Source: Dactylosporangium siamense (GTDB lineage Bacteria > Actinomycetota > Actinomycetes > Mycobacteriales > Micromonosporaceae). Taken from it: DNA of 64,000 nucleotides. The notes under the pieces were generated by a model, which did not search any database, had not been told where the DNA came from, and worked only from the letters and a program-made list of their open reading frames with translations. Location: contig NZ_BONQ01000030.1 in assembly GCF_016862795.1 (NCBI RefSeq), forward strand, positions 1 to 64,000. The letters run 5' to 3'. The position numbers were made by a program, and so were the translations under genes. Each line of letters opens with the position of its first letter. Within the stretch, counting starts at the first letter, position 1. Of this stretch, positions 34,037 to 42,419 are shown piece by piece.

Positions 34037-35770
34037 TCAGCCCCAGTCGCTGGCCGACCAGGTCTGCCCGGACCAGGTCCGGCCCGACCAGGTGCGCCCC
34101 GACCAGGTGCGACCGGACCAGGTGCGGCCGTTCCACACCGCGCCGGACCAGGTGCGGCCCGACCACGTCCGGCCGGCCCAGTTGGCGCCCGACCAGGTCC
34201 GGCCGGACCAGGTGCGGCCGTTCCAGGTGTCGCCGTCCCAGGCCGCGCCGGTGGTGCAGACCTGCGCCCAGCCGGCCGGGGTCCAGGCCTGGCCCATGAT
34301 GTCGACCTCGCCGGTGAGCTCGGTGCCGGTGTCGGGATCGGCGACGTGGGCGGTGCCGCGGGACAGCTCCAGCGAGCCGAGACCGGTCGCGGGCAGGAAC
34401 GCCTGGGTCGAGACGGCCGGGGTCGGCGCCTTGACCGCGGCGGCGACGTCGAGCTGGCCGGCGCCCTGGGCCAGCTCGTCGCCGGCGGGCATCGCGTCGG
34501 CGGTGCTCGTCAGCAGCCGCTTGACCTGGTCGGGGGTGAGGCCGGGGCGCTGCTGCAGCAGCAGCGCGGCGGCGCCGGAGACGACTGCGGCGGCCTGGGA
34601 GGTGCCGCTGCCGCGGAAGTACCGCTGCGCGGGGTCCTCGGCGATGCGCGCCTGCGGGTAGGCGGCGTCGATGTAGCCGTTCGGCACGCGCAGCGACACC
34701 ACGGACTTGCCGGGCGCGACCAGGTCGGCGTGGCGGGTCGCGTTGCCGCCGGTGCTGAAGTCGGCGACGACGTCATCGGCGCGGTTGGCGGTGCTGAGCG
34801 GGTCGGCCGCACCGACGGCCAGGATGTTCGGGTTCTGCGCCGGCATCCCGACCCGGGTCTCGGTCAGGCCGTCGTTGCCGACGGAGACCACGACCACGAT
34901 GCCCTTCTTCCAGGCCGCCTCGACCGCGTAGGACAGCGGGTCCAGGCGCGGGTCCTGGGTGGAGTCGGTGCCGAAGGACAGGTTGAGCACCCGGATGTTG
35001 AGGCCCGGGTCGTCGCGGTGCGTCACGACCCAGTCGATCGCGGCGATCACCTGGGAGACGTCGACGGCGCCGTCGGCCGCCGCGACCTTCATGTTGATGA
35101 GGTGGGCGTCGGGGGCGACCCCGACGAACTGCTTCTTGTCCGCCTCGTTGCCCGCCTTCACGCCGGAGTCGCGGCCGGCGATGATGCCGGCCATGTGGGT
35201 GCCGTGGCCGAACGTGTCGAGGTTGCGCAGGGCGGGCGTCTGCGACTCGAAGGACAGGTCCGGGCCGTTGATGACCTTCCCGGGCGCGTCGAGGCCGGCG
35301 ACCGGCGCGATCCCGGAGTCGATGACGGCGACGCCGATGCCCTGACCGGTGAGCCGGGCGCCGGTGGCGTCCTTGGCCGACCAGACGCTCTGGGCGCCGA
35401 TCGACTCGGTCAGGCTGAACATCGAGTGCTGGTCCTTGTCCGCCTGCCACTCGTCGCCCTGCAGCCGCACCTCGCCGTCGGGGGTGACCGCGAGGACGCC
35501 GTCGGCTGTGCTCAGGGCGGCGACCGCGCCGCCGGGCACCGTGGCGGTGAACGCCCCGACGAGGTCCAGGTGCTGCCCGACCGTGCCGCCGGCGCGGATC
35601 ACGGCCGCCTCGGCGGCGCCGGTGCCGTCGTGCCGCACGATCACCGGCACCGACGGCGCGGCGGCGGCGGCGTGCGTGGCGCTGGTCGCGGCGGCCGCCG
35701 GACCGGCGAGCGGGGCGACGAGCAGACCGGTCGCGGCGGCGGCTGCCAGCAGCATGGAACCTGGACGCAT
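34037..35770 (-). CDS. Secreted S8 subtilisin-like protease with Trp-rich repeat tail
   Basis: 577 residues. ATG at 35770 with GGAGG 4 nt upstream; signal LLAAAAATGLLVAPLAG with cleavage near PAAAA. An I9-like propeptide precedes the catalytic domain. Triad: VAVIDSG (Asp), FGHGTHMAG (His), RGSGTSQAAA (Ser). The last ~70 residues (34037-34250) consist of about 13 copies of a pentapeptide W-[SNA]-G-[RA]-T, with a Trp every fifth residue. This tail may be a cell-wall or carbohydrate anchor, or an oligomerising beta structure; its role is not known. Confidence 0.94.
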   Translation of the reverse strand: MRPGSMLLAAAAATGLLVAPLAGPAAAATSATHAAAAAPSVPVIVRHDGTGAAEAAVIRAGGTVGQHLDLVGAFTATVPGGAVAALSTADGVLAVTPDGEVRLQGDEWQADKDQHSMFSLTESIGAQSVWSAKDATGARLTGQGIGVAVIDSGIAPVAGLDAPGKVINGPDLSFESQTPALRNLDTFGHGTHMAGIIAGRDSGVKAGNEADKKQFVGVAPDAHLINMKVAAADGAVDVSQVIAAIDWVVTHRDDPGLNIRVLNLSFGTDSTQDPRLDPLSYAVEAAWKKGIVVVVSVGNDGLTETRVGMPAQNPNILAVGAADPLSTANRADDVVADFSTGGNATRHADLVAPGKSVVSLRVPNGYIDAAYPQARIAEDPAQRYFRGSGTSQAAAVVSGAAALLLQQRPGLTPDQVKRLLTSTADAMPAGDELAQGAGQLDVAAAVKAPTPAVSTQAFLPATGLGSLELSRGTAHVADPDTGTELTGEVDIMGQAWTPAGWAQVCTTGAAWDGDTWNGRTWSGRTWSGANWAGRTWSGRTWSGAVWNGRTWSGRTWSGRTWSGRTWSGQTWSASDWG

Positions 35771-35989
35771 CAAACCTCCATCGTGTTGCGGTGCTTCGAG
35801 CGTGCGGCCCCGGATGGGTCGTTCCTGTCGGGTGGTTGGCCGATCCACGCCCCGATCGGCGTAATCACCGCCACAGCACCGGATCCGGCACCCATACCGC
35901 ACCCTGCGGGCGCTTGTGTTCGACGCCGATCGGGCGATGCGGGATTATGGCCGGACGCCATGGTGGCGCGCTGCGGAGGGAGTGGCTGG

Positions 35990-38398
35990 GTGGTCGACGA
36001 CGCGCCGCTGCTGGCGATGCTCGACGACGACCGGCAGGGCTGGGTGCTGGCCCGCGCGGTGCGTGAGGACGGCGTGATGGTCGACTTCGAGCTGGTCTAC
36101 ATCAACGACGCCGGCTGCCGGTTCGTCGGCCGGCCCCGCGAGGAGCTGATCGGCCACCGGTACCGGCAGCTGTGGCCGGACACCGTCCACGACGGGACGC
36201 TGCCGCTCTATCGCACCGTGGTGGAGACCCGGGAACCGGTCACGCGCACGGTGTACTACGACCGGGCGACCCTGAGCGGGCACTTCGAGATGCGGATCAG
36301 CCCCTACGGCGACGGGTTCGGGGTGCGGTTCGTCGACCTGCGGCAGGTGACCGTCGCGCCGCAGTCCAGCGGCGGCACCCGGCTGTATGACGCCCTCGAC
36401 GCCGCCTTCGACGGGTTCACGCTGCTGCGTGCGGTGACCGACGAGGCCGGCGCGATCGTCGATTTCGTCTGCGACTACGTCAACCAGCTCGGCGCGAAGC
36501 TCATCGGGCGCACCGCCGAGGAGGTCATCGGCCGGAAGCTCAGCGACATCTCCCCCAGTAGCTGGGACGACGGGCTGTTCGACCGGTACCGCGCGGTCGC
36601 GGCCACCGGCGAGCCGTGGCGCGAGCTGCGCACGTATCCGCGGATCGGGCAGGTGTGGGAGGTCAAGATAGCCCGGGCCGGTGGCGGCACCCTGGCCGTG
36701 GCCGTGTCGTTCCGGGAGGTCACCGACCAGGTCGGGCAGGAGCGGCACCTCGCGGCCGTCGCCGCGAAGGCCGAGCGGGCGGCCGCCCGCGCCACGGAGG
36801 CGGCGGCCCGGGCGACGGCGCTGCAGACCGCGACGACCGCCCTGGTCGCGGCGAGCACCACGGCCGAGGTGTATGCGGCGCTCGGCTCGGTGCTGCGCCC
36901 GTCCGCCGGTGGCCAGGGGCTGGCGCTGCTCCTGCTGCACGAGCGGCAGCTGCAGCTGCGCTACCACGACGGATACGAGCCCGAGGTGGTCCACCGTCTG
37001 CGGGAGCTGCCGCCGGACCATCCGTATCCGGCGACGGCCGTGGCCCGCACCGGGCACCCGCTGTTCCTGACGTCGCTCGCACAGTTCCGGGAGGCGCAGC
37101 CCGACCCGGTGACCGCGGTCCCGGCCGGTGCCCGGCAGGCGTGGGCGTTCCTGCCGTTGACGGTGGCCGGCGAGGTCCTCGGCACCCTCGTCGTCGGCTA
37201 CCGGGACCCGCGCGACTTCGACTACGACGAGCAGGCCACGCTCATGGCCCTCGCCGGGCTCGGCGCCCAGGCGCTGCAGCGGGCGCTGCTCTTCGAGGCG
37301 CGCACCACGCTCGCCTCGGCGCTGCAGCGGGCGCTGCTGCCCGCCACCCTGCCGGACGTCCCGGCCATGCGCCACGCCGCCCGGTACCTGCCGTGGACGC
37401 ACGGCGCCGAAGTCGGCGGCGACTGGTACGACATCATCGACCTCGGCGACGACGCCGTCGGCGTGGTCATCGGTGACGTCGCCGGGCACAGCGCGGCCGC
37501 GGCCGCGACCATGGGCCAGGTCCGCAACGCCCTGCGCGCCTACGCCACCGAGCGGCACAACCCGGCCAGCGTCGTGCACCACGTCAACCAGCTGCTGCTG
37601 GACATGCATCCGGACACCATCGCCACCTGCTGCTACCTGCAGCTGCACCTCACCGAGGGCACCGCGACGGCGGTCACCGCCGGTCACCCGCCGCCGATGC
37701 TGCGCACCGACGACGACGCCTGGTTGCTGCGGCTGCGACCCGGCCCGCCGCTCGGCGTGACCCCGGACGCCGTCTACCTCGACACGACGCTGCTGGTCCC
37801 GCCGGCGGCGACGCTGCTGCTCTACACCGACGGTCTGGTCGAGGACCGCCGGCACCCGATCGACCGGGGGCTGCGGGAGCTGCTCGCCGCCCTGCGCGAC
37901 GCCCCGACCAGCGACCCCGCGCGCACGCTGGACCACCTCCTCGACAGCGGCGTCGGCCCGCAGCCCCGCAGCGACGACGTCGCCGTGCTCTGCCTGACCA
38001 GCGACGCCGCCCCCACCGGCCCGCCGGCCGCCCGGCGCCGCTTCCGTGGCGAGGCGATCAGCGCGTCCGCGGCCCGCCGGTTCGCCGCCGACGTCCTCAC
38101 CGCGTGGGAGCAGCAGCCGCTCATCGACGACGCGCTGCTGCTCCTCGACGAGGTCATCACCAACGCCATCCAGCACACCGTCGGCGACGTGACCGTCCAC
38201 CTGCGCCTGGAGGAGCACCTGCGGGTCACCGTCCACGACGCCAGCGTGCGGCCGCCGGAGCGCCGCCCGTCACCCGCCGATGACGACAGTGACAACGGCC
38301 GCGGCCTGCACATCATCGACCACCTCGCGGCCGCCTGGGGCTCCGAACCCGACCCGGCCGGCGGCAAACGCGTCTGGTTCGACCTGCGCCGCGTCTGA
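35990..38398 (+). CDS. PAS-PAS-GAF-SpoIIE phosphatase-HATPase signalling protein
   Basis: 802 residues. Two PAS domains (VDFELVYINDAGCRFVGRPREELIG; VDFVCDYVNQLGAKLIGRTAEEVIG), a GAF domain around ALQTATTALVAASTTAEVYAAL, a PP2C phosphatase of the SpoIIE/RsbU type (EVGGDWYDIIDLGDDAVGVVIGDVAGH with the metal Asp residues; LLLYTDGLVEDR; SDDVAVLCL), and a C-terminal RsbW-like HATPase (LLLDEVITNAIQHTVGD). The GTG at 35990 has GGAGGG upstream; an ATG at 35960 is an alternative. It should dephosphorylate an anti-sigma-factor antagonist, and may act as an anti-sigma kinase as well. Confidence 0.92.
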   Translation: MVDDAPLLAMLDDDRQGWVLARAVREDGVMVDFELVYINDAGCRFVGRPREELIGHRYRQLWPDTVHDGTLPLYRTVVETREPVTRTVYYDRATLSGHFEMRISPYGDGFGVRFVDLRQVTVAPQSSGGTRLYDALDAAFDGFTLLRAVTDEAGAIVDFVCDYVNQLGAKLIGRTAEEVIGRKLSDISPSSWDDGLFDRYRAVAATGEPWRELRTYPRIGQVWEVKIARAGGGTLAVAVSFREVTDQVGQERHLAAVAAKAERAAARATEAAARATALQTATTALVAASTTAEVYAALGSVLRPSAGGQGLALLLLHERQLQLRYHDGYEPEVVHRLRELPPDHPYPATAVARTGHPLFLTSLAQFREAQPDPVTAVPAGARQAWAFLPLTVAGEVLGTLVVGYRDPRDFDYDEQATLMALAGLGAQALQRALLFEARTTLASALQRALLPATLPDVPAMRHAARYLPWTHGAEVGGDWYDIIDLGDDAVGVVIGDVAGHSAAAAATMGQVRNALRAYATERHNPASVVHHVNQLLLDMHPDTIATCCYLQLHLTEGTATAVTAGHPPPMLRTDDDAWLLRLRPGPPLGVTPDAVYLDTTLLVPPAATLLLYTDGLVEDRRHPIDRGLRELLAALRDAPTSDPARTLDHLLDSGVGPQPRSDDVAVLCLTSDAAPTGPPAARRRFRGEAISASAARRFAADVLTAWEQQPLIDDALLLLDEVITNAIQHTVGDVTVHLRLEEHLRVTVHDASVRPPERRPSPADDDSDNGRGLHIIDHLAAAWGSEPDPAGGKRVWFDLRRV

Positions 38399-38400
38399 AG

Positions 38401-38485
38401 CCACGGCCGTCGTCACACCACGGCCGTCGTCACACCACGGCCGTCGTCACACCACGGCCGTCGTCACACCACGGCCGTCGTCACG
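38401..38485. repeat. 17-bp tandem repeat (5 copies) at the shared 3' end of two genes
   Basis: Five head-to-tail copies of CCACGGCCGTCGTCACA, the last with one change, begin 2 nt after the phosphatase stop. They run into the stop codon of the convergent RidA gene. Read on the RidA strand each unit is TGTGACGACGGCCGTGG, which repeats that gene's own final codons and TGA. Confidence 0.95.
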
Positions 38486-38882
38486 CCACGGCGGTGCCTT
38501 CGAGCTCGACCAACTGGCCCGGGATCGCCAGCCGGGCCACCCCGAGCATCGTGGTGCTCGGCGCCACCCGAGCCGCGCCCAGTCGCGCCGCCAACACGCC
38601 GTAGTGCGGGAACAGCTGGTCGACATCGGTGGTGTAGACGTTGAGCCGCACGAGGTTGGCCAGCGACATGCCGGCCTCGCTGAGCACGGCCTCCAGGTTG
38701 TCGAGGCTCAGCGCCAGCTGGGCGGCGATGTCACCCTCGTGCTCGGGCTTGCCGTCGGGGCTCATCGAGGTCTGACCGGACAGGTACAGAGTCCGGGTGT
38801 GCCCGGAGACGACCTCTCCCTGGTTGAACCCCAGCTCCACCGACCACGTCCACGGGTTGACCGCCGCTCGTTCCACTGCCAC
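38481..38882 (-). CDS. RidA-family protein (enamine/imine deaminase-like)
   Basis: 133 residues. Matches RidA/YjgF: VVSGHTRTLYLSGQTSMSPDGKPEHEGDIAAQ (quoted in the two parts up to and after SGQT), then LDNLEAVLSEAGMSLANLVRLNVYTTD and APSTTMLGVARLAIPGQLVELEGTA. The family hydrolyses reactive enamines; the catalytic Arg normally at RxTxxLGxxxL is replaced here by the APSTTMLGVARL pattern, which lacks the Arg. That suggests a divergent subgroup. GTG start at 38882 with GGAG upstream. Divergent from the WYL regulator. Confidence 0.85.
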   Translation of the reverse strand: MAVERAAVNPWTWSVELGFNQGEVVSGHTRTLYLSGQTSMSPDGKPEHEGDIAAQLALSLDNLEAVLSEAGMSLANLVRLNVYTTDVDQLFPHYGVLAARLGAARVAPSTTMLGVARLAIPGQLVELEGTAVA

Positions 38883-38974
38883 TTTCGCTCCATTCGATAG
38901 GGCCGTCCCTGACCTCCATGAGCCTGCCAACAAATCACGACATCCTCCGTCACGTATTTCGGTAGAGTTCCCGG

Positions 38975-39970
38975 ATGCGGGCCGATCGGTTGATCTCGTT
39001 GGTGTTGCTGCTCCGCCAGCGCGGCCGCCTGACCGCGGACACCCTCGCCCGCGAGCTGGAGGTGTCCACCCGCACGGTGCTGCGCGACATCGAGGCGTTG
39101 TCCTCGGCCGGCGTGCCCGTCTACGCCGAACGCGGCCGGCACGGCGGCTTCGCGTTGCTGCCCGGCTTCCAGACCGAGCTCACGGGGCTGAACCACGAGG
39201 AGGCCCTGGCCGTGCTGACCGCCGGGTCGAGGCGCGGCGAGCGGGTGTTCGGCCTCGGCTCGGCGCTCGCCTCGGCCGTGCGCAAGGTGGTCGACGCGCT
39301 GCCCGAGGGCCATCGGGCCACGGCGAGCGACGCGGCCCAGCGGTTGCTCATCGAGCCGGAGACCGACCTGCTGTCCCGCCGGCCGGTCACCGAGGAGGTG
39401 CCCGACACGACCATGATCGAGGTCCGGCGCGCGGTGCTCGCCGGGCACCGGCTCCGCATCCACTACGCGGCCACCGGCCAGCCGCCCCAGTGGCGCACGG
39501 TGGACCCGATCGGCCTGGTCACCGTGCGCGACCGGGGATACCTGCTGGCCAGGAGGTCAGGCGAGGACCGCACCTACCGGCTGTCGCGGATGCTGGCGGC
39601 CGAGGAGCTGCCCGAACCGGCCCAGCGGCCGAACCAGGTCGATCTGGACCAGGTCTGGCGGGAGCGCTGCGCGCAGTTCCTGTCCAGCGACCACATCGCC
39701 GTGCTGGTTCGGGTGCACCCGGCGCGTCGGGAGGACCTGCTGAGCACCGCGGTGGCCGTCCGTGCCGAGGAACCCGACGCGGACGGCTGGCTGCGGCTGG
39801 AGGTGACATACCAGGATCTCTGGCACGCCGAGTGGGCGTTGTGGCAGCTCGGCACCAGCGCGGAGGCCCTGACCCCGCAGTCGTTGCGCACGTCCCTGCA
39901 CCATCGCGCCACGGCGGTCGCCACCCGCTACGGGCATCAGCCCGAAAGCCGTCACCTGTTGCCGAGCTGA
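38975..39970 (+). CDS. YafY/WYL-domain transcriptional regulator
   Basis: 331 residues. An N-terminal HTH (RLISLVLLLRQRGRLTADTLARELEVSTRTVLRDIEAL, about residues 5-42) and GVPVYAERGRHGGFALLPG precede the WYL domain (LRIHYAATGQPPQWRTVDPIGLVTVRDRGYLLA) and a C-terminal WCX extension. A TAGAGT -10 ends 6 nt before the ATG (leaderless). It is divergent from ridA across 92 nt and probably controls it. Confidence 0.93.
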   Translation: MRADRLISLVLLLRQRGRLTADTLARELEVSTRTVLRDIEALSSAGVPVYAERGRHGGFALLPGFQTELTGLNHEEALAVLTAGSRRGERVFGLGSALASAVRKVVDALPEGHRATASDAAQRLLIEPETDLLSRRPVTEEVPDTTMIEVRRAVLAGHRLRIHYAATGQPPQWRTVDPIGLVTVRDRGYLLARRSGEDRTYRLSRMLAAEELPEPAQRPNQVDLDQVWRERCAQFLSSDHIAVLVRVHPARREDLLSTAVAVRAEEPDADGWLRLEVTYQDLWHAEWALWQLGTSAEALTPQSLRTSLHHRATAVATRYGHQPESRHLLPS

Positions 39971-39982
39971 GGGGTGCCCGCC

Positions 39983-40540
39983 TCAGTTGTGCCGGGCCGG
40001 GCGGTACCACGGCAGCACGGGACGGCCGGGTGCCGGCAGCAGGCCGTCGCCGGGCCAGAACGGGCCGCCGCGGGCGACGAAGTCGTGCACGCGGCCGGTC
40101 AGCTCGGCGACCTCCCGCTGCCGGTCGGCCGGGCCGAGCACGGTGCGCCCGCCGCCGGGGTGGATGACCGTGTGGATGGTCTCGGGGCCGTTGACGAGCA
40201 CGCTGACGGCGCGGTCCGGCAGGCCGAGGTTCATCGCGTCGCAGCGCTGGGTGCGGGACAGGTGCACGACCGTGTCCACCACGTCCTCCCAGTCGCCGAC
40301 CTCGCTCCAGCCCCGGCCGCCGTCCAGCTCGTAGGTCAGCGTCGACAGGGGCACCAGGCAGCCCTCGGTGCGGCCGGGGAACTCGGTCAGGCAGCGGTAC
40401 ATGTGACCGCCGTCGGGCTGCGGCACGGCCGGGTGCAGGAGGGTCAGCGCGTGCACGATCGTGCCGTTGATCGGCACCGGGTGCCGCGGCTCGTGGTAGG
40501 GCTCGTGGAGGGCGAGGAGGTGCACGTCGCGGACCGGCAT
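39983..40540 (-). CDS. Hypothetical protein
   Basis: 185 residues, not recognised. Begins MPVRDVHLLALHEPYHEPRH; contains AMNLGLPDRAVSVLVNGPETIHTV and a DFVARGGPFWPGDGLLP tail. No signal or membrane helix. A TAGATT hexamer ends 6 nt before the ATG, pointing to a leaderless mRNA, which together with codon bias supports it as a gene. It ends 12 nt past the convergent WYL regulator. Confidence 0.65.
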   Translation of the reverse strand: MPVRDVHLLALHEPYHEPRHPVPINGTIVHALTLLHPAVPQPDGGHMYRCLTEFPGRTEGCLVPLSTLTYELDGGRGWSEVGDWEDVVDTVVHLSRTQRCDAMNLGLPDRAVSVLVNGPETIHTVIHPGGGRTVLGPADRQREVAELTGRVHDFVARGGPFWPGDGLLPAPGRPVLPWYRPARHN

Positions 40541-40602
40541 CGCGCGAATCTATCGCGCGGCGTCAATCGCTGCGCCGCCGGCCTCCGGCCGGTGCAGCGG
40601 CG

Positions 40603-42285
40603 CTACCGTGCCGCGTCGATCGCCGTGTAGTCGGCCTCCGGCAGGCGCTGGACCGGGATGAGCCCCTCGACCCGGTCGTGCGTGAGGTGCAGCACCTGGT
40701 CGGCGTCGACCGCCGCGGCCAGGAGCATCGCGGTCGGCGTGGGGTCGGCGCCGGAGACCAGGATGACCGGGATCGTGCCGGCGTCGATCATCGCGGCGAT
40801 CGCGGCCGTCTCGTGCGGGTGCGGCGGCGTCTCCGCGACGATGGACAGGATCGTGTGCTTCGGCAGGTGCTGGCGCAGGCCGGCGACGAGCGGCAGGCCG
40901 ATGCCGGCCCGGCCGGACGGGGCCGGGTCGGCGCAGACGACGGCGAGCTCGTGCCGGGTGGCGAGGGCCGCGAGGACGGCGGTGATGTCGCCCAGATAGG
41001 CCCGGATCTGCGGCGCCGCGAGCGACACGACCGTGGTGGCGGACTGCGACGCGACGACCGCCGGCGCCGGGAACGCGACGGCGGCGCCGATCCAGCCGCG
41101 GCGGGCGCGGAGGCTGCGGGCGCCGACGATCGCGGCGCTGGCGAGGAGGATCAGCCCCATGGCATAGGAGCCGTCGCCGTCCCGGACCGCGGTCAGCAGC
41201 AGCGTCGGGAACAGGCCGACCGCGCTGCCGATGGCGCCGATCACGCCGGTGATGGTCCCGGCCTGGGCGGGCGGGGCGGTGCGGCCGATGAGGGCGAGCA
41301 CGCTGCCGAACGCGGTGCCCAGCGCGACCGCGACACCGGCCAGGGCCGGTGTCGCGACCCAGACCAGCGGCGGGTCGAAGGCCAGGACCAGCAGCAGCGC
41401 CGCGAGGGTGGTGAAGCAGGTGCCGATCACGGTGGTGGGGGCGCGGTGTTGGCACAGCCAGCCGCCGAACGTCCCGGCGGCCGCGGCGACGCCCATGCCG
41501 GCCGCGGCGGCGAGCATGGCCGGGGTCCAGTCGATGCCGTACGTGCGGTGCAGGTATGCGGGCAGGTACAGGTCGACGGCGACGATGCCGCCGCACGAGA
41601 CGCCGTACCAGACGGCGAGGTGACGGGTCACCGGCCGGCGCAGCAGCGCCGTCACCGCCGACCACGCCTCGGCCGGCCGGCGCTTCGGGCCGGGCCCGTC
41701 GCGCAGGACCGCGACGGCCAGGAGCGCGTAGGCGAGCAGCACACCGGCCAGGACCAGCAGGCCGGATTCCCGCTCGACGCGCAGCACCGCCCGGGCCGCG
41801 ACGCCGGCGGCCGCGGCCAGGCACATGCCGGCGGCGAAGACGCTGAGCGCGGTCCCGCGGCGCCCCGGCGGGACGGCGCGCACGACCGCCGCGGCACCGG
41901 CCGGGAGGGCCGCGCCGGCGACGCCGATCACGCACGCCACGGCCACCAGCGCCGGCAGCCCGTCCACGGCGGCCAGCGCCAGCACGGCGAGCGCCGCGGC
42001 GAGGCTGACCGCGGGCAGCACGATCCTGGCGCCGAGCCGGTCGGCGAGCACACCGGCAGGGATCCGCACGAGGACGCCGACCAGGAGCGGGGCGATGCCG
42101 AGCAGGGCCCACGTCGCCGCGTCGAGCCCGTAGCGGTGGGCCAGCTGCGGGCCGATCGGGCCGATCAGCATCCAGGTCCAGTAGTGCAGCACGTATCCGG
42201 CGGCCGCCACCGCCAGCGTCCCGGCCGCCCTGGCCCTCGGCGGAGGCGCGTTCCCACCCGCGGGCTCCGCCCGTCGCATCAACAT
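40603..42285 (-). CDS. MFS transporter (NarK-like) fused to a degenerate carbamate-kinase-like domain
   Basis: 560 residues. The first ~400 form a 12-helix MFS domain starting WTWMLIGPIGPQLAHRYGL, with the loop motif GVLADRLGARI, as in nitrate/nitrite-type MFS proteins. From about residue 419 a soluble domain follows: VVSLAAPQI, AVLAALATRHELAVV, HETAAIAAMIDAGTIPVILVSG and LAAAVDADQVLHLT. These line up with carbamate kinase blocks (VVALGGNAL, REHELVVTHGNGPQ, the I..LV.AG.I..AGGGG strand, and LAxxLxADxLLxLTDVDGV). The catalytic Gly/Asn/Lys positions are not preserved, suggesting a sensing or regulatory role. Divergent from the flavin monooxygenase gene. Confidence 0.82.
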   Translation of the reverse strand: MLMRRAEPAGGNAPPPRARAAGTLAVAAAGYVLHYWTWMLIGPIGPQLAHRYGLDAATWALLGIAPLLVGVLVRIPAGVLADRLGARIVLPAVSLAAALAVLALAAVDGLPALVAVACVIGVAGAALPAGAAAVVRAVPPGRRGTALSVFAAGMCLAAAAGVAARAVLRVERESGLLVLAGVLLAYALLAVAVLRDGPGPKRRPAEAWSAVTALLRRPVTRHLAVWYGVSCGGIVAVDLYLPAYLHRTYGIDWTPAMLAAAAGMGVAAAAGTFGGWLCQHRAPTTVIGTCFTTLAALLLVLAFDPPLVWVATPALAGVAVALGTAFGSVLALIGRTAPPAQAGTITGVIGAIGSAVGLFPTLLLTAVRDGDGSYAMGLILLASAAIVGARSLRARRGWIGAAVAFPAPAVVASQSATTVVSLAAPQIRAYLGDITAVLAALATRHELAVVCADPAPSGRAGIGLPLVAGLRQHLPKHTILSIVAETPPHPHETAAIAAMIDAGTIPVILVSGADPTPTAMLLAAAVDADQVLHLTHDRVEGLIPVQRLPEADYTAIDAAR

Positions 42286-42384
42286 CCGCCCCAGACCCCC
42301 AACGCAACGCAGCTACTGATACTCAGCGTCCCCAACGACACAGGGACCTCAACGGTTACGCCGGGTGCTGTGACGGGCGGCATA

Positions 42385-42413
42385 TTTCCATACTTTACCG
42401 GTAGGAATATGGT
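42385..42413 (+). promoter_or_regulatory. Leaderless promoter of the flavin monooxygenase operon, inside an imperfect palindrome
   Basis: TTTCCA (42385-42390) and TATGGT (42408-42413) are 17 bp apart, with the -10 ending 6 nt before the ATG at 42420. The imperfect palindrome CATATTTCC ... GGAATATGG (42381-42389 and 42404-42412) straddles this promoter and may be an operator. Confidence 0.5.
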
Positions 42414-42419
42414 TCGGGA

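Noticed and set aside
34346-35960. A very long plus-strand open frame running opposite the subtilase gene into the phosphatase gene
   Set aside because: The subtilase reads perfectly on the minus strand with signal peptide and catalytic triad; the plus-strand frame is a high-GC shadow with Arg/Gly/Val-rich composition and only becomes real from about 35990.
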